Source: Gibbula magus (Eukaryota > Mollusca > Gastropoda > Trochida > Trochidae). From it: DNA of 64,000 nt. Position 1 is the stretch's first letter, and each line of letters opens with the position of its first letter. The position numbers were made by a program, and so were the translations under genes. This document shows positions 25,027 through 36,761 of this stretch, in pieces. The stretch spans positions 4,731,756 through 4,795,755 of the forward strand of contig OW388292.1 in assembly GCA_936450465.1 (NCBI GenBank), in the 5' to 3' direction. The notes under the pieces were generated by a model. It saw only the letters and a program-made list of their open reading frames with translations, was not told the origin of the DNA and did not search any database.

Positions 25027-26137
25027 TGTCCCCCGCCGCAACGCGGAACGGGAGACTGTGTATTCAGCGGCGTCCGTACGTCCGTACATCACATTTCTTG
25101 TTTACGCGATATCTCATGAAGCGTTGCATCCAAAGTCTTTAAATTTGGTGTCAGCCTACATTGGGGAAGGACGCAGACACCAGCCGATTTTGTTGACCTT
25201 GACCTTATTTTCAAGGTCAACACGACACTTTGACCACTTTTTGAACCCTTGTTTACGCGATATCTCATGCAGAGTTGCATCCAAAGTCTTCAAATTGAAT
25301 GTCAGTCTATGCCGTCTCACTAACTTGCATAGCTCTAGCGGCACTTGTTTACCTCGGCTTGGGCCTTGCAGGCACTTCTCTCTAGTCTAACTGAAACATC
25401 AGAGAAACGATGTGATGATTCCTGATCATTTTATTCCGTCAGAGTTCTACATAGATAAATGTTCCTGCGTGTGGTAAAAGAACTGTGACGCCTATATCCC
25501 CATAGATTTATGGAAAACAAAACACGCTGGGTGAAGACCCATACTCCGGAAAAGCACATGCGAAAAAACTAGGTCAGAGTGAACCGGACCTTTTTAACAG
25601 AAGAGTTCCTAACATAACAGACCACTAAAAAATATCACGTTACATTGTAACGGCACATCAGTCTACATTTGGGGAAGACGCAGACACCAATCGATTTTAG
25701 TGATATTATCATGACTGGTTGGACCCAAAGTCTTCAAATCTGGTGTCAGCCTAAAGTGTGGGATGACGCAGACACCAGTCGATTTTTTTGACCTTGACCT
25801 TATTTTCAAGGTCACCACGACACTTTGACCACCTTTTGAACTCTTGTTAACGCGATATCTCATGAAGCGTTGCATCCAAAGTCTTCAAATTGAATGTCAG
25901 TCTGCATTGGGGGACGACGCAGACACCAGTCGATTTTGGTGACCTTGACCTTATTTTCCAGGTGACTGTGACACTTTTCGAACTCGCAACGTTAACGCAA
26001 CATCTCATGAACCCGAGCACCCAAAGTCTTCAAATTTTCTGATCATCAAGACACATTTTACCAGTAATGCAATATATAAAGTAGCTCATTTTGACCAATT
26101 GATGTGTATTTAAACTCAATGTTACCGGCGGGGGACA
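25027..26137. mobile_element. Non-autonomous TIR element with internal ~170-bp repeats
   Basis: Perfect 12-bp terminal inverted repeats TGTCCCCCGCCG / CGGCGGGGGACA. Inside, a ~170-bp unit recurs three to four times, with GCGATATCTCATG, CATCCAAAGTCTT, GACGCAGACACCAG and ACCTTGACCTTATTTT. A different ~280-bp segment (25385-25660) interrupts it. No transposase is encoded. Confidence 0.75.
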
Positions 26138-26392
26138 TTGCCATGTTAGTGGCAAACACTTGTCTTAACATTAAATCCCGGGTCAGTCCGAATATGATTC
26201 TAAATTGTGCTTTTGTTTTTAAAGCCCTGAAACAGTATCAAATATAAGAATGACATCATCGGGAGAAGAAAATTAAAATCAAAATCTTGAGAGTAAAAAA
26301 AAACTGTTCACCTAATTAAAAATTTTCTACAACATTGGTACACAGTTCAGCAACAAAAACTTTATTATTATTATACATTATTATCCCCCGCC
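26138..26392. other. Spacer between two TIR elements, no gene seen
   Basis: Nothing recognisable apart from the AT-rich background. Confidence 0.5.
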
Positions 26393-26869
26393 ACGAAGTT
26401 GAAGGGGGATATAGGTTTTGGCTCCGTCCGTCCGTCCGAGATAAGAGGGCAGTTTTTCTCAGAAACATTTTAAGATAGGATTACCAAAGTTGGTGTGTTG
26501 CTTGAGGACATAAATACCTCGATGGAGTTCGAAAATGAGAAGCGTCCAATTGTTTTTTTCCGGAGTTATTGCCCTTGATCGGGTTTTTTTTTCGACTCTG
26601 TTCCAGGTAATTTCAAAGGAGACAGCTTTTCTCAGAAACTGTTTCAGATAGGAGATCCAAATTGGTTGTGTGGCTTGAGGGTTTGAAAATTAGAATCGTG
26701 TGATTCAGGTATCTTCAAAGGGGATAACTTTTCATTGAAACTGGTTAAGATCAAATCAGTTGTGTGGCTTGAGGGTATCGGTACCTTGATGGAATCAAAA
26801 TGTGAAGTGCACAATTATCTCTTCTCGAATTATTGCCCTTGTGCCAATTTCTTGGGTCTGGCGGGGGAT
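26393..26869. mobile_element. Non-autonomous TIR element (ATCCCCCGCCA ends)
   Basis: Perfect 11-bp ends ATCCCCCGCCA / TGGCGGGGGAT, a GTCCGTCCGTCCG tract near the left end, and internal repeats of TTTTCTCAGAAAC and GTGTGGCTTGAGG. The architecture matches 25027-26137 and 44427-45129. Confidence 0.75.
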
Positions 26870-28784
26870 GTTGATGACTATGTCTTCTTGTTACTGAATT
26901 TATTATTACTGTATCTTACGTAACCTTTGACGTTTATATATACTTTTTACGCAGCTTTAAAAAACAATATCAACATGGTGTCTTGAGATGGAGTCAAAGG
27001 CTTCCCTAAAAACATACATGTAATATAGTTTCTTCTTTTTTCTCGAGAAACATACTTCTGCCTTATTTCATTTTAGGAAAAAGCTATGGACACTTGTAGA
27101 ATAATAATTTTGTCTAAATTCGGCTTGGAGTTTCATTTTTATATTAGTAGACATTGTAAAATCTATTTTGAAGAATCCCCGTAACAGATTACTGACTGAG
27201 GAATAATTCAGGATTATTTCTCTATCATTAGTTTTATGTTTATGGATTATAACTGCTTTAGTTCAGTGTTTTAGTTCATGAAAAATGGTTTTTGAAACAA
27301 AAAGATAATTTCAGAATCAGTAAAATATCATTCAAGAACAGTTGTATCATTATCATTAACACCATCTTCACAACGTCACGGGCGTAACGAGAAGATTTTC
27401 AAATCATCTCCCTCCGCCCTTGACCTCACGGCCCGCTTTTTCTGCGCTAAGATTTTAGCGTACTGCAGGCTAATCCGATAGGCCAATCAGAAGAAAGCTT
27501 GCAATATGAACTTCTATATTTAGACTGGAAAACACCTTTTCTAATTCGTCCAATTTCTCCGCTTATTTTGGATCGCAAACTGTAGCACACTTTTTGACAG
27601 TATTTTGATCAGTCCCGGACTTGTATAAACTTTCAATTGATGCAATAAAATAATTACAATTCGCTTTCATAAACCTGTAATCGATAATCAAAACGTCGAA
27701 GCGGACAGCTTCAAAAGCCATAAAGTTGGCACATGGAGTGGACCCACTGTTACGATGTTACTGTTTGATAACTGCCAAACTGGATATATTCATAAATTTC
27801 GCGTATGATTTTGCGCATGTTATCAGGTATCGTTTGTTAATTTCACAACACTGCAGCTGGAAGTACGTTGAGTGATTCAATTTAGTTGATTGTCATAGTT
27901 TTTAAAAAGTCATATAAGCTAAAAAAATAACTAGCACATGTTATTCACTCCCAAATCGAACAAATCAAGTGTTGAGTTTGAATGAAACGAATCTTTAATG
28001 ATTTCACACTATCTTTTTTTACAAAATACAAAATAACGCGTGTAGCATCATGGTATTTCGATTTAACAATCTCAATTGTGATTTGATTTCTTGCTTGATA
28101 AACTGTGCCTATAACAATTGATAACTCTTATTTATAAATGTTACAATTAGAACGCTATACTAACTGAAATATTCTTATTCAACGCGACGATTTGTATTCA
28201 AATCTTTTAACTTTGTTTGAACGTGGGTATTTCTCATTTGCATATGAACTACATATGTCTCCGTTATAAACTTAACAATCAACTAATAACACTTCCTGGC
28301 TCGCATTTGGTCTTCTTATTTAATAAGCATGTTTATGATGATATATTTTCATGTATTTAAGTACTATACGACGAGTATTGCAATGTACAAGAAGCAACGT
28401 TTACCCAACGTATGTTTCTAATAATAACAATTTTAGAATTATCGCTTCTGCAGTACCGAATGTAAACGGTGATTTCATTGGCTGTATGTAAGCAGCTGGT
28501 AAGGGGCATAACTCGTGATCACAATAGATGTCGCTGCTTCGTTACACTGTTATCTGGGCTGTTGAGGGCAAGGTAAAAAATGCATAGAATTTATTTCTAT
28601 ACGTTTTCACCTTGCCGTGGGAAGATGCATTAACACAATCATCTACATCATCAAAAATAAGTTTTTCGCCGGTAGTGAAACATCTTTATTAATCTAAAGC
28701 TGTGCATTACTTCCCCCAGAGATTCTTTCCATTGGAATCAGACATAAAGAGTTAGAATCCATCCCTCACATCGTTATAGTTTAT
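26870..28784. other. Intergenic, no gene seen
   Basis: AT-rich. No exon with matched splice sites and family similarity was found. Confidence 0.55.
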
Positions 28785-28886
28785 TTAGGATAAAACTACC
28801 TTCAATAGTACACATTCTTGTACTTTTCCTGGGCGAGTCCCTTGTAGGATTCGAACCCTTATCCTCAGAGTAAGGCGACTATCGCC
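28785..28886 (-). mobile_element. tRNA-derived SINE fragment (family 1)
   Basis: The minus strand carries a B box GGGTTCGAATCCTAC and a body with AAAGTACAAGAATGTGTAC, shared with 54895-55068 and 35595-35705. The tRNA head is truncated. Confidence 0.65.
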
Positions 28887-30052
28887 GGTGTAATGAAGAA
28901 AACGGGTCCTCGTTGAATAACGGTCCTATGGTCATTATTCAAAATTGATCCTGGTCCTAGGTCCAATTTCAACAGGAAGGGCGTTGAAAACGTTCAAAAG
29001 TGGTCCCCCTTCAGAGGTGTAATGGTCCCCCTACACATTGAAAACCGACCCCATTGAAAAAAGGTCCCGGATATTTTCTCAAAGTTGAAAACATATCCTA
29101 TTCATCATTTTTGCGAAATGTACCTATTATAATAATTGTGATTTCCCATGCTCCTACATATCTTTTGCAGTTTGTTATCGAAATATTTTAAGTCTAATAT
29201 TATGATTATTAAGCCTAAATTACCTAAATAGTGTGATTTTGGACCAATAAACTATAAAACCACACATACAAAATAACGTTGCATGTGTAAACCATTAAAT
29301 TGTTATCTCTTCCGTTTCAGTATTGTCGATACCAAAGTTGTTCTGTTGAAATGTTTGTGAAAATTCCTACCACTATCTGTTGGAGTGTAAATCATAAAAT
29401 GTACAAAGAAATACAATGATGTCCAATTTACTCAGTATCACCACTTTGAACATAAGAACATAAGAAATTAAGAACATATTTAAAGATGCATGGTCAATTT
29501 TACATGATATTTTATTTGGTTCTAAAATGTGCTGGTTTAGGTAATCTTCCTACTCGACTTTCTTTATATTCAGTCCCAGATGCTTAATATATCAAATATA
29601 TATATGTTTCAATGAAAACAAAGGAACTGTCTCATACATGTGCAGAAGCCGACAATTATGGCTCTGCCTCACGTATGTACTCGTGTAAGATCTATTAAAC
29701 GTTATGAGCAAATCTGTCTGCATATCTTTATTGAAGTTTCCACAATTACGTTTGGCTTAATAGCTGCAGCAAGCCGGATTCAACGACTTTGAACGGTTGT
29801 ATTTTCGTTATACCGAACTGACTGACGTGAAACTGATTATTTTCGGTTGATAATATGCTGATAATATATGTTGAGAATTCCAAATTGCATAAAACAAGTT
29901 ATAACATTGGACACATATGTGACCTCACCAACATGATAATGCCCCATTAAATCTTTCTAACCTACATTGGCCAATCTAAAATGTTCCACTGTTTCCCATG
30001 TAAACTGTTCCCTTCTGTCAATTTGATATACATACGACTAGTTTTGTTGATT
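28887..30052. other. No gene; dispersed GGTCC/GTTGAA-rich element at the left end
   Basis: From 28887 a segment beginning CCGGTGTAATGAAGAAAACG, with repeated GGTCC and TTGAAAA phrases, runs to about 29080. An inverted relative lies near 35220-35415. The remainder is featureless AT-rich sequence. Confidence 0.5.
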
Positions 30053-30530
30053 GGGTGATTGGGTTTGTGGACTGATTGGGGACCTGTGGTTGGGTTTGTG
30101 GACTGATTGGGGACCTGTGGTTGGGTTTGTGGACTGATTGGGGACCTGTGGTTGGGTTTGTGGACTGATTGGGGACCTGTGGTTGGGTTTGTGGACTGAT
30201 TGGGGACCTGTGGTTGGGTTTGTGGACTGATTGGGGACCTGTGGTTGGGTTTGTGGACTGATTGGGGACCTGTGGTTGGGTTTGTGGACTGATTGGGGAC
30301 CTGTGGTTGGGTTTGTGGACTGATTGGGGACCTGTGATTGGGTTTGTGGACTGATTGGGGACCTGTGGTTGGGTTTGTGGACTGATTGGGGACCTGTGGT
30401 TGGGTTTGTGGACTGATTGGGGACCTGTGGTTTGGTTTGTGGACTGATTGGGGACCTGTGGTTGGGTTTGTGGACTGATTGGGGACCTGTGGTTGGGTTT
30501 GTGGACTGATTGGGGACCTGTGGTTGCGTT
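30053..30530. repeat. 31-bp minisatellite, ~15 copies
   Basis: Unit TTGGGTTTGTGGACTGATTG plus GGGACCTGTGG. It has no stop codon in several frames on the minus strand, so its Pro/Gln/Ser/Asn/Thr-rich open frames (93-nt protein period) are artefacts of the repeat. Confidence 0.95.
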
Positions 30531-32750
30531 GTGGCTATGCCTTCTTCTGTTTCTGGAGCTCTTGCTTTTTGGGGAATTTGTTGTTGTACATGCAAGTGTT
30601 AACAAGTTCGTTGCATTTGTTGAGGGTGACCATGTTTGGTTTGCAGATTACTGCATTACCTATAATAGACAATAATAGACTAGTCCAAACCGTTCACTAT
30701 ATAAACTACAGCAAAAACAGAGCAACAGACAAAGCAATTGCCTTATTGAGTGTCCCTGATATAAAGGCCTAAGACAAACAACTGGCTTTAACCGGTACCC
30801 TATCTCTATAAAAGAATTAACTGAATATATAATAAATAAGACCGTCCGTAAAAAGCTCGAGCTATTCCTTCTTGAAAGCGAACTTGACAATAAGCTGCAA
30901 ACTAGCCTTTTATCCAATTTTTATACTATAGATATAACCCAAAAACAATTTGTATTCCACCAGTCATCTTACTCATTTTATTTTTAATATTCCTCTTAAC
31001 TTTTTTTTTATTCATTGCTAACTTTTGAATGCGTTTACCTTCTTTAACTCTTTTAATAATCTGAATATATGTCTATTTATCTTCTGTTTTACTCTCTATT
31101 TTATTTTTGCACTCCGTCAGGGAAAATACTTTAATGTCAAAACTGACGTTAAACACGTGTTTACCACACACCATCATCTTCAGTTATGAGTTGTTGATGA
31201 CAGTTGTTTTATAGTTAGTATTTTTATTCCGTTGTCTTTATACCTTGAGATGATATTTCTCAAGGTAGGTTAAACCATTTAGCAGATTTAAATCAATTAT
31301 TTTATGTATATTCTCGCCCGATAGCAACGTGTGAATATCAGCCCTTCCTAAACGAGAAGGCAAAGACACTGACGTTAAGTATCAGTCATGTACACATAAT
31401 ATGATCATACTTTAGTTAGTGGTTTTTATGTCCAGTTCCTGTGTTTGTTTTGTATGGATGTACTGTTGAGGGAATGTTTAAGGATCCTTATCCATATTGT
31501 TATTGACGTGTTTTTTTATTCCTTGGATTTTGTCAGCAAGATTCGCCAAAACAAACGGCTGACTCAAATACAACCAATTTCACATGCAGATAGATCTTCC
31601 TGTAGAATGGTGCTTATATAAGCTTTTAAGCACTAAATATCGTTAAAGGACATTAAAGCGTTATAGATTGGGATTTGCATTGTTTATATGGAAAATCGTA
31701 ATACTATTTTCATAGTCAGTGTTTGAAATCACGTGAATTTTCAAAAAGCCAGGGGAGATAACTAAAAGAAACCTAGTCGTCGAATCTAAAAAATTTCATA
31801 AATCAATAATAGAATTACTGGCAGTACTGGAAATAAACATAACTAATTACTTATTGTAACCTGTTATATAATCTAATGCTTCTAGCGGCTAAATTGTCGT
31901 CATCTGAAATTTGAGGAGAGGTTTTAAACAGATATTTTACTCACGAAAACGGTACCCTTTTGCGACAATTGATTTTTGTCAGTTACTGGCGTAACAGTTA
32001 TGAATAAATAAAATTGTAAAATATTGAGTTGGAATAATTTCGCACGAGTTCTTTTCAAAAGACATTCTATATTCATTTGAACTAATTATCAAATCATGAG
32101 CGGCGTTACGATATAATAACACTGCATGGTGCAGTTCGGCTTATCGAAATAAAGTCTTATTTTCCATCTCGATCACATTCGCTTCTGGATAACTCAATAA
32201 TTTGAAATAATCATTGTGATTCTAAACACGATCTCTTCTCAAGGCTCTGATTAATTCCTACAAACACGGAGCTAGTGTTGACAAAACTAGGTATTTTAAA
32301 ACAAGAGCCAACAGTGACAATATCATCAATGACATTGTCCCACCGGTCCAAGGTTGCCCTATGGGTGAAATAGCGACCTGAGCACGATGCTTAAATGTGA
32401 TGTCATGCACATCATGTCCCACTTTGTCTGCAACATCTACGATATAATACGTGATATCAATGATATCAACTAGTGATTTGAAATAATCGTATATATAAAT
32501 GTAATCAGTTTGCTGGTGAATGAGGGTTTTAAAAAAGGATGTGTAACGACATGTCTTTGGTCAACTTTAGAGGTCAGATAAGAATAGTATGTATTCGACA
32601 ACAGAGGGAAAAGTTCTTCACAAGGTACGATACTGATAAACATGCGAGGCTATGCCGAGTATCTTTATCAGTATCGGACCGAGGTCAACGATATAAGGTC
32701 ATCAACTGACATCTGATTTACTGCATATAGTTATCAATATCATACTGATA
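30531..32750. other. No gene seen
   Basis: AT-rich. A short palindromic stretch lies near 32625-32685 (GATACTGATAAA ... TTTATCAGTATC). Confidence 0.55.
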
Positions 32751-32824
32751 TGTATGTCTGCCTGTATGTCTGTCTGTATGTATGTATGTATGTATTGATT
32801 GATGGATGGATGCATGCATGCATG
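32751..32824. repeat. Compound tetranucleotide microsatellite
   Basis: Successive (GTCT/GTAT)n, (GATG)n and (CATG)n stretches. Confidence 0.9.
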
Positions 32825-32861
32825 TTATTTGTATTTATATGTCTGCCTTTTAAATGTTAGA

Positions 32862-33608
32862 GAGAGATAAGATAAGATACATCTAATACAGTCTCCAGTA
32901 TTTAAAAAAAAACCTTTAAAACATACACCAGTCATATAAACAATATTATAATCATTATATACACTTGTGTAAATTGATCATTCAAAATTCATTCAAAAAT
33001 TGTTCCATTAAAGGCATAAATGCTATTCAGAACAAATGATTGACGAAACCTGTTTGTTCTACTCGTCGGCATACGCAGTCTGCGTCCAGAGGACAGTGAA
33101 GAATAATCCGCAAAAAGTTGAGTTGAGTCACTTAAAATTTTATTTGCTTTTTTTGAAAGTTGTTGATCATAAAAACTGCCGATACTTTCAATAAGAAGTC
33201 CAATAATTTTTGAAGCGGTGTTAACAATTTTAGAGAGTATTTTTTATTTTGAACAGACAAGTTTCCGTACCAACTCAAAAAATAAAATGTTACCACACTT
33301 TGAATAATCGTTTGGTAAAATAACCTCAAAATAGTTTGATCTATTTAAAGATGTTTCAACTTCCACAAAAAATGCAATCGTTGCTGTCCTTTCTCATAAA
33401 TTTTGTCAGTGTTTTCATTCCAAGAAAGTTGCCGGAATCTAAGACAGTACCCGAATATTTATATTCCGTTACTCTTTCTATTTCACTATCATCAATAGTC
33501 ACAGGATTTATTATAGACCTAGTTTTCCTGAAATCTATGACCATTTCTTTGGTCTTCAACATATTCAAAAATAAAAAGTTTGATTTGCACCATTCTACAA
33601 ATTTTGAT
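32862..33608 (-). pseudogene. LINE reverse-transcriptase C-terminal relic
   Basis: Read leftward from 33608, the minus strand shows FVEWCKSNFLFLN, then KTKEMVIDFRKTRS, then IERVTEYKYSGTVLD, and further on LFYQTIIQSVVTF and WYGNLSVQNKK. These are the usual post-YxDD motifs of Rex/CR1-like non-LTR reverse transcriptases. Frameshifts and stops disable it. It ends near GATAAGATAAGATA, the reverse of the TTATC tail seen on the LINE at 60.3 kb, so both belong to the same family (inference). Confidence 0.8.
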
Positions 33609-35594
33609 TTTTTTTTTCAAATTTGTAACACATATCTAGATTAAATATGTATCTGACAACAGAGGGAAAATATGCACACACGCATATAACTATATACACA
33701 TACACGTTCACGAGAACGGCAGGGGTGGATATTTTGACGACACCGTGTTGTGTATTTACACGTATAAAATATTTTTGATAAATGGCAGATTGTTTATGCA
33801 GTTAGAATGTAATACATATGCGCAGTATACGAAAGATATGATGACAAGTTTGAGTTCTGCTCAGGAAATGAACATACCCCTAAACAGTACAATTCCAACT
33901 CTTTTCCATGGAAACGTAATAATCTATTAAAAAAATCAAAATCAAAAGGCACCACTTCAGTAAATTGGTAATAAACATGCACTGTTTCTGAAAGATGTGA
34001 ATAGTTTTTGATTCGGATCCGGAAACGAATCGACGATTTTACGAGATACAAATTGAGAAACATTAATTGGGTGCAATCAGAGACGTCAATTCAATATGAG
34101 CATTCATTATGTTCCCGTAACCCGTAACACTAGAATCGCTTCACATGCGCGATATTCACACAATTACAAGACAGAAGTCAGTCGGTGATGTATTCAGACA
34201 TTTGAAAGGACCAAACTATGGGACTGTAAATTTTAATCGCTAGGCGAATATAAACGCGAAATATCATCGATCTATAACATAGGTTAGCATAGGAGAGTGT
34301 TATTGGAGCATCCTCTGTGGGCAAATAATGTTGCCATTCATTAAAGTGATTTGTCTTTCAAATAAATAAATCAGAATCAAGAACAAAAGTATCAAGATCT
34401 GATCTCTGTGTGGTCTCGGCGTGAGGATTGGTCGTGGTGTAAGGCGTGATTCGGTCTGAGAATGGTTAGGGCGATTCACATTGAACTGATACATAAAGTT
34501 CACTAGATTCGGCACTAATCAAGATTTAATTTTTCTGTTTCGCTAATACTCGTGCCTTACTCAAATTTGACTAGTGTAATTAAATAAATTTTGTTTAATC
34601 GTAGAAATCACAAATTACGTTTTAGTTTCGAAGCAACGGATTCACACCATATGCATACATGTATTACGAAAATAGAAATAATGCACATCCTTGTAATATG
34701 TACAATCAACACTCTGCCAAATAAGCTATTTGAAAAATACGTATTCATTGTTTAAGTAAATTTCTAAAAACTGGAAGGAATTGCAACGTTGCATTAAATC
34801 GACTGTCCCGCATTCTAACGGCCAAGGAGCGTACTTTAAAAAATAACCGATTTTAAGATTAACTTTACCTGAAGAGCACAAGAGAGACAAAAACAATATT
34901 GACATAATTAATTTATGCAAACAAAAATTTGAAAAATGCATATAGATTGAAATTACCCTACGTATATTTGTCATTGTAAATTTCTATTCTGACATTCCGA
35001 GTTTAACTTCCCTTTTCCATCCCAGGTCAATGTCTTCCGTAATACCCGTTTGAATAGTGTCACATGACCATGACGAGTCGTACGGCTGGTCTATCCGACA
35101 AATCCGCCTACACGGTTTCGTACGCATTGGCGATTGACCAATCAGAGTTCAATAACTTTATGAATGGTAATAACACTATTTATATTGTTTCTCTTATAGG
35201 CTATCAACGAGAATGACAGTGACACTTTCAGAAAAGGTACACTTTCAACGTTGAAAAGGTGACCTGCAAAATGTATGATTTGAAAAAGTGACCACATCGG
35301 GGACCAAATTTAACAGGTGGGACCAAAATACAACGACAATGCAGTCACCTTTTCAACATTGAAGTTAGGTCCTGTCACTTATTCAACGTGGACCCGTTTT
35401 CTTCGTTACACCGGCACTGGCCGTACCATCAGTTTACCACACTACAACCGGGCCTCGACAAGAATCGAGGTCCAACAAGCAATAGTTGAGCTATTTTTAC
35501 GTCCAGTACCCTCTGCTAGATGTGAAAATTGCACAGCTTCCACGGATGAACGCGTTATAGATAGACGCCTTTAAGATAGTGAACAAATATAACA
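33609..35594. other. No gene recognised
   Basis: AT-rich sequence with short, unsupported open frames on both strands. CCAATCAG occurs at 35138-35145 upstream of the OAS-like gene, but no TATA box or transcription start is evident. The inverted relative of the 28887 element lies at about 35220-35415. Confidence 0.5.
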
Positions 35595-35705
35595 TTGTTA
35601 CATCTGGGATACACTTACTTCAATAGTACACTTTCTTGTTCCTATTCGGGTCAAATCACTAGCGGGATTCAAACCCACACCCTCAAAGTAAGGCTAATTT
35701 TGTGC
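35595..35705 (-). mobile_element. tRNA-derived SINE fragment (family 1), degenerate
   Basis: The minus strand carries a degraded B box (GGGTTTGAATCCC) and the AAGAAAGTGTACTATTGAAG body shared with the copies at 28.8 and 54.9 kb. Confidence 0.55.
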
Positions 35706-36325
35706 CTTAATTTTCACTTAAGTATATGTTACCATAATTAGAATGCATACATTAATGCGTTACATTCTTCTGAATATTCAGGAAAAAATCAAAAATGCTT
35801 ATTTTCGGACCGCTAAAAACGTTTGCGAAGTTTGAATTATACAATTTTTTAATGGATAGGTTCTACATAAACGTTTTAGTTCTTGAAATTTTACATAAGT
35901 AGGTGTCAATAAAGTTCAATATTATAATTGTATAATTTTTGAGGAAAATGGTGATTTTCAAACAATCTTCTTTGACCGGTCACACGTAAACTATGAGAGA
36001 CGGATGCTTGAACACTGTTGTCCTAAATAAAATGATACATCTGCTTCAAAATGAGCTACTAAACATATTGGTATCTTTGGTGGTTTACGACAATTCTCCA
36101 AAGAAAATACACTTCGAAAAGTCTAAAAATCACAAAGTTTCTTATGTTTTGGCAAATGTTCAAATTGTGACCTAACTATCAACCTTAACATGATATATAT
36201 ATAAAGCCGAACTGTTTGGTAACGTACCTGCATCAGATTCCAATACGTAACTTTGATATGTCTTCATGTTTTAGTTATGTCTCTTTGATACATTGTATTA
36301 CATTATATTAAACTGTACATTGCAG

Positions 36326-36761
36326 TTGTGCGACTAGCGAGCCGGATCAGTTCCGCTGTATCAGTTGTCGTCAGGAGTTTATCTGTGACGAGGACCTGTA
36401 CAAACACCTGTCCAGTTCCAGACATCCATACTGTTTCTACTGCGGCCCTGATGAAGATATCAGCCAACACACATTATCAGACCATTTCGAAATAATACAT
36501 TCGAACTTCACGTGTCCTGAGTGTTACGAGTTCTTCTCCTTGAGACACACCTGGAGACAGCATCTCAGGACTCACTGGGACTACCAGGAGCCTAGACGTC
36601 TCTATCTGCGCGATGTCATGGTGCCTGGAGAAAGTCTGCAGGATTTTGCCAATCGGCTGAGTCCTTCTAAAGAATTTTATGAACGCTGCTCTGAAATCGT
36701 CGGCCGAATTGAAAAGTTCATGAACCACAACACTTCTTTCAAGAATGGAAGCATTCTGATG
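36326..36761 (+). CDS. Exon A1: three zinc fingers and linker
   Basis: Acceptor ACATTGCAG, donor CTGATG|GTGATG; one leading base, then 145 codons, phase 0 out. Finger 1 is C-x2-C-x12-H-x5-H (C11, C14, H27, H33). Finger 2 is C-x2-C-x13-H-x4-H (C36, C39, H53, H58). Finger 3 is classical C-x2-C-x12-H-x3-H (C63, C66, H79, H83). A 62-residue linker starting WDYQEPRR contains the pre-catalytic helix of the OAS core. Confidence 0.88.

Noticed and set aside
30018..30605. Pro/Gln/Ser/Asn-rich minus-strand frames resembling a low-complexity structural protein
   Set aside because: The 31-bp unit gives the same peptide in several frames. There is no splice or promoter context.
34726..34974. 82-codon minus-strand frame with a PWPLECGTVDLMQRC phrase
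   Set aside because: It vaguely recalls LINE C-terminal sequence, but the motif order does not fit and no flanking RT motifs are visible.
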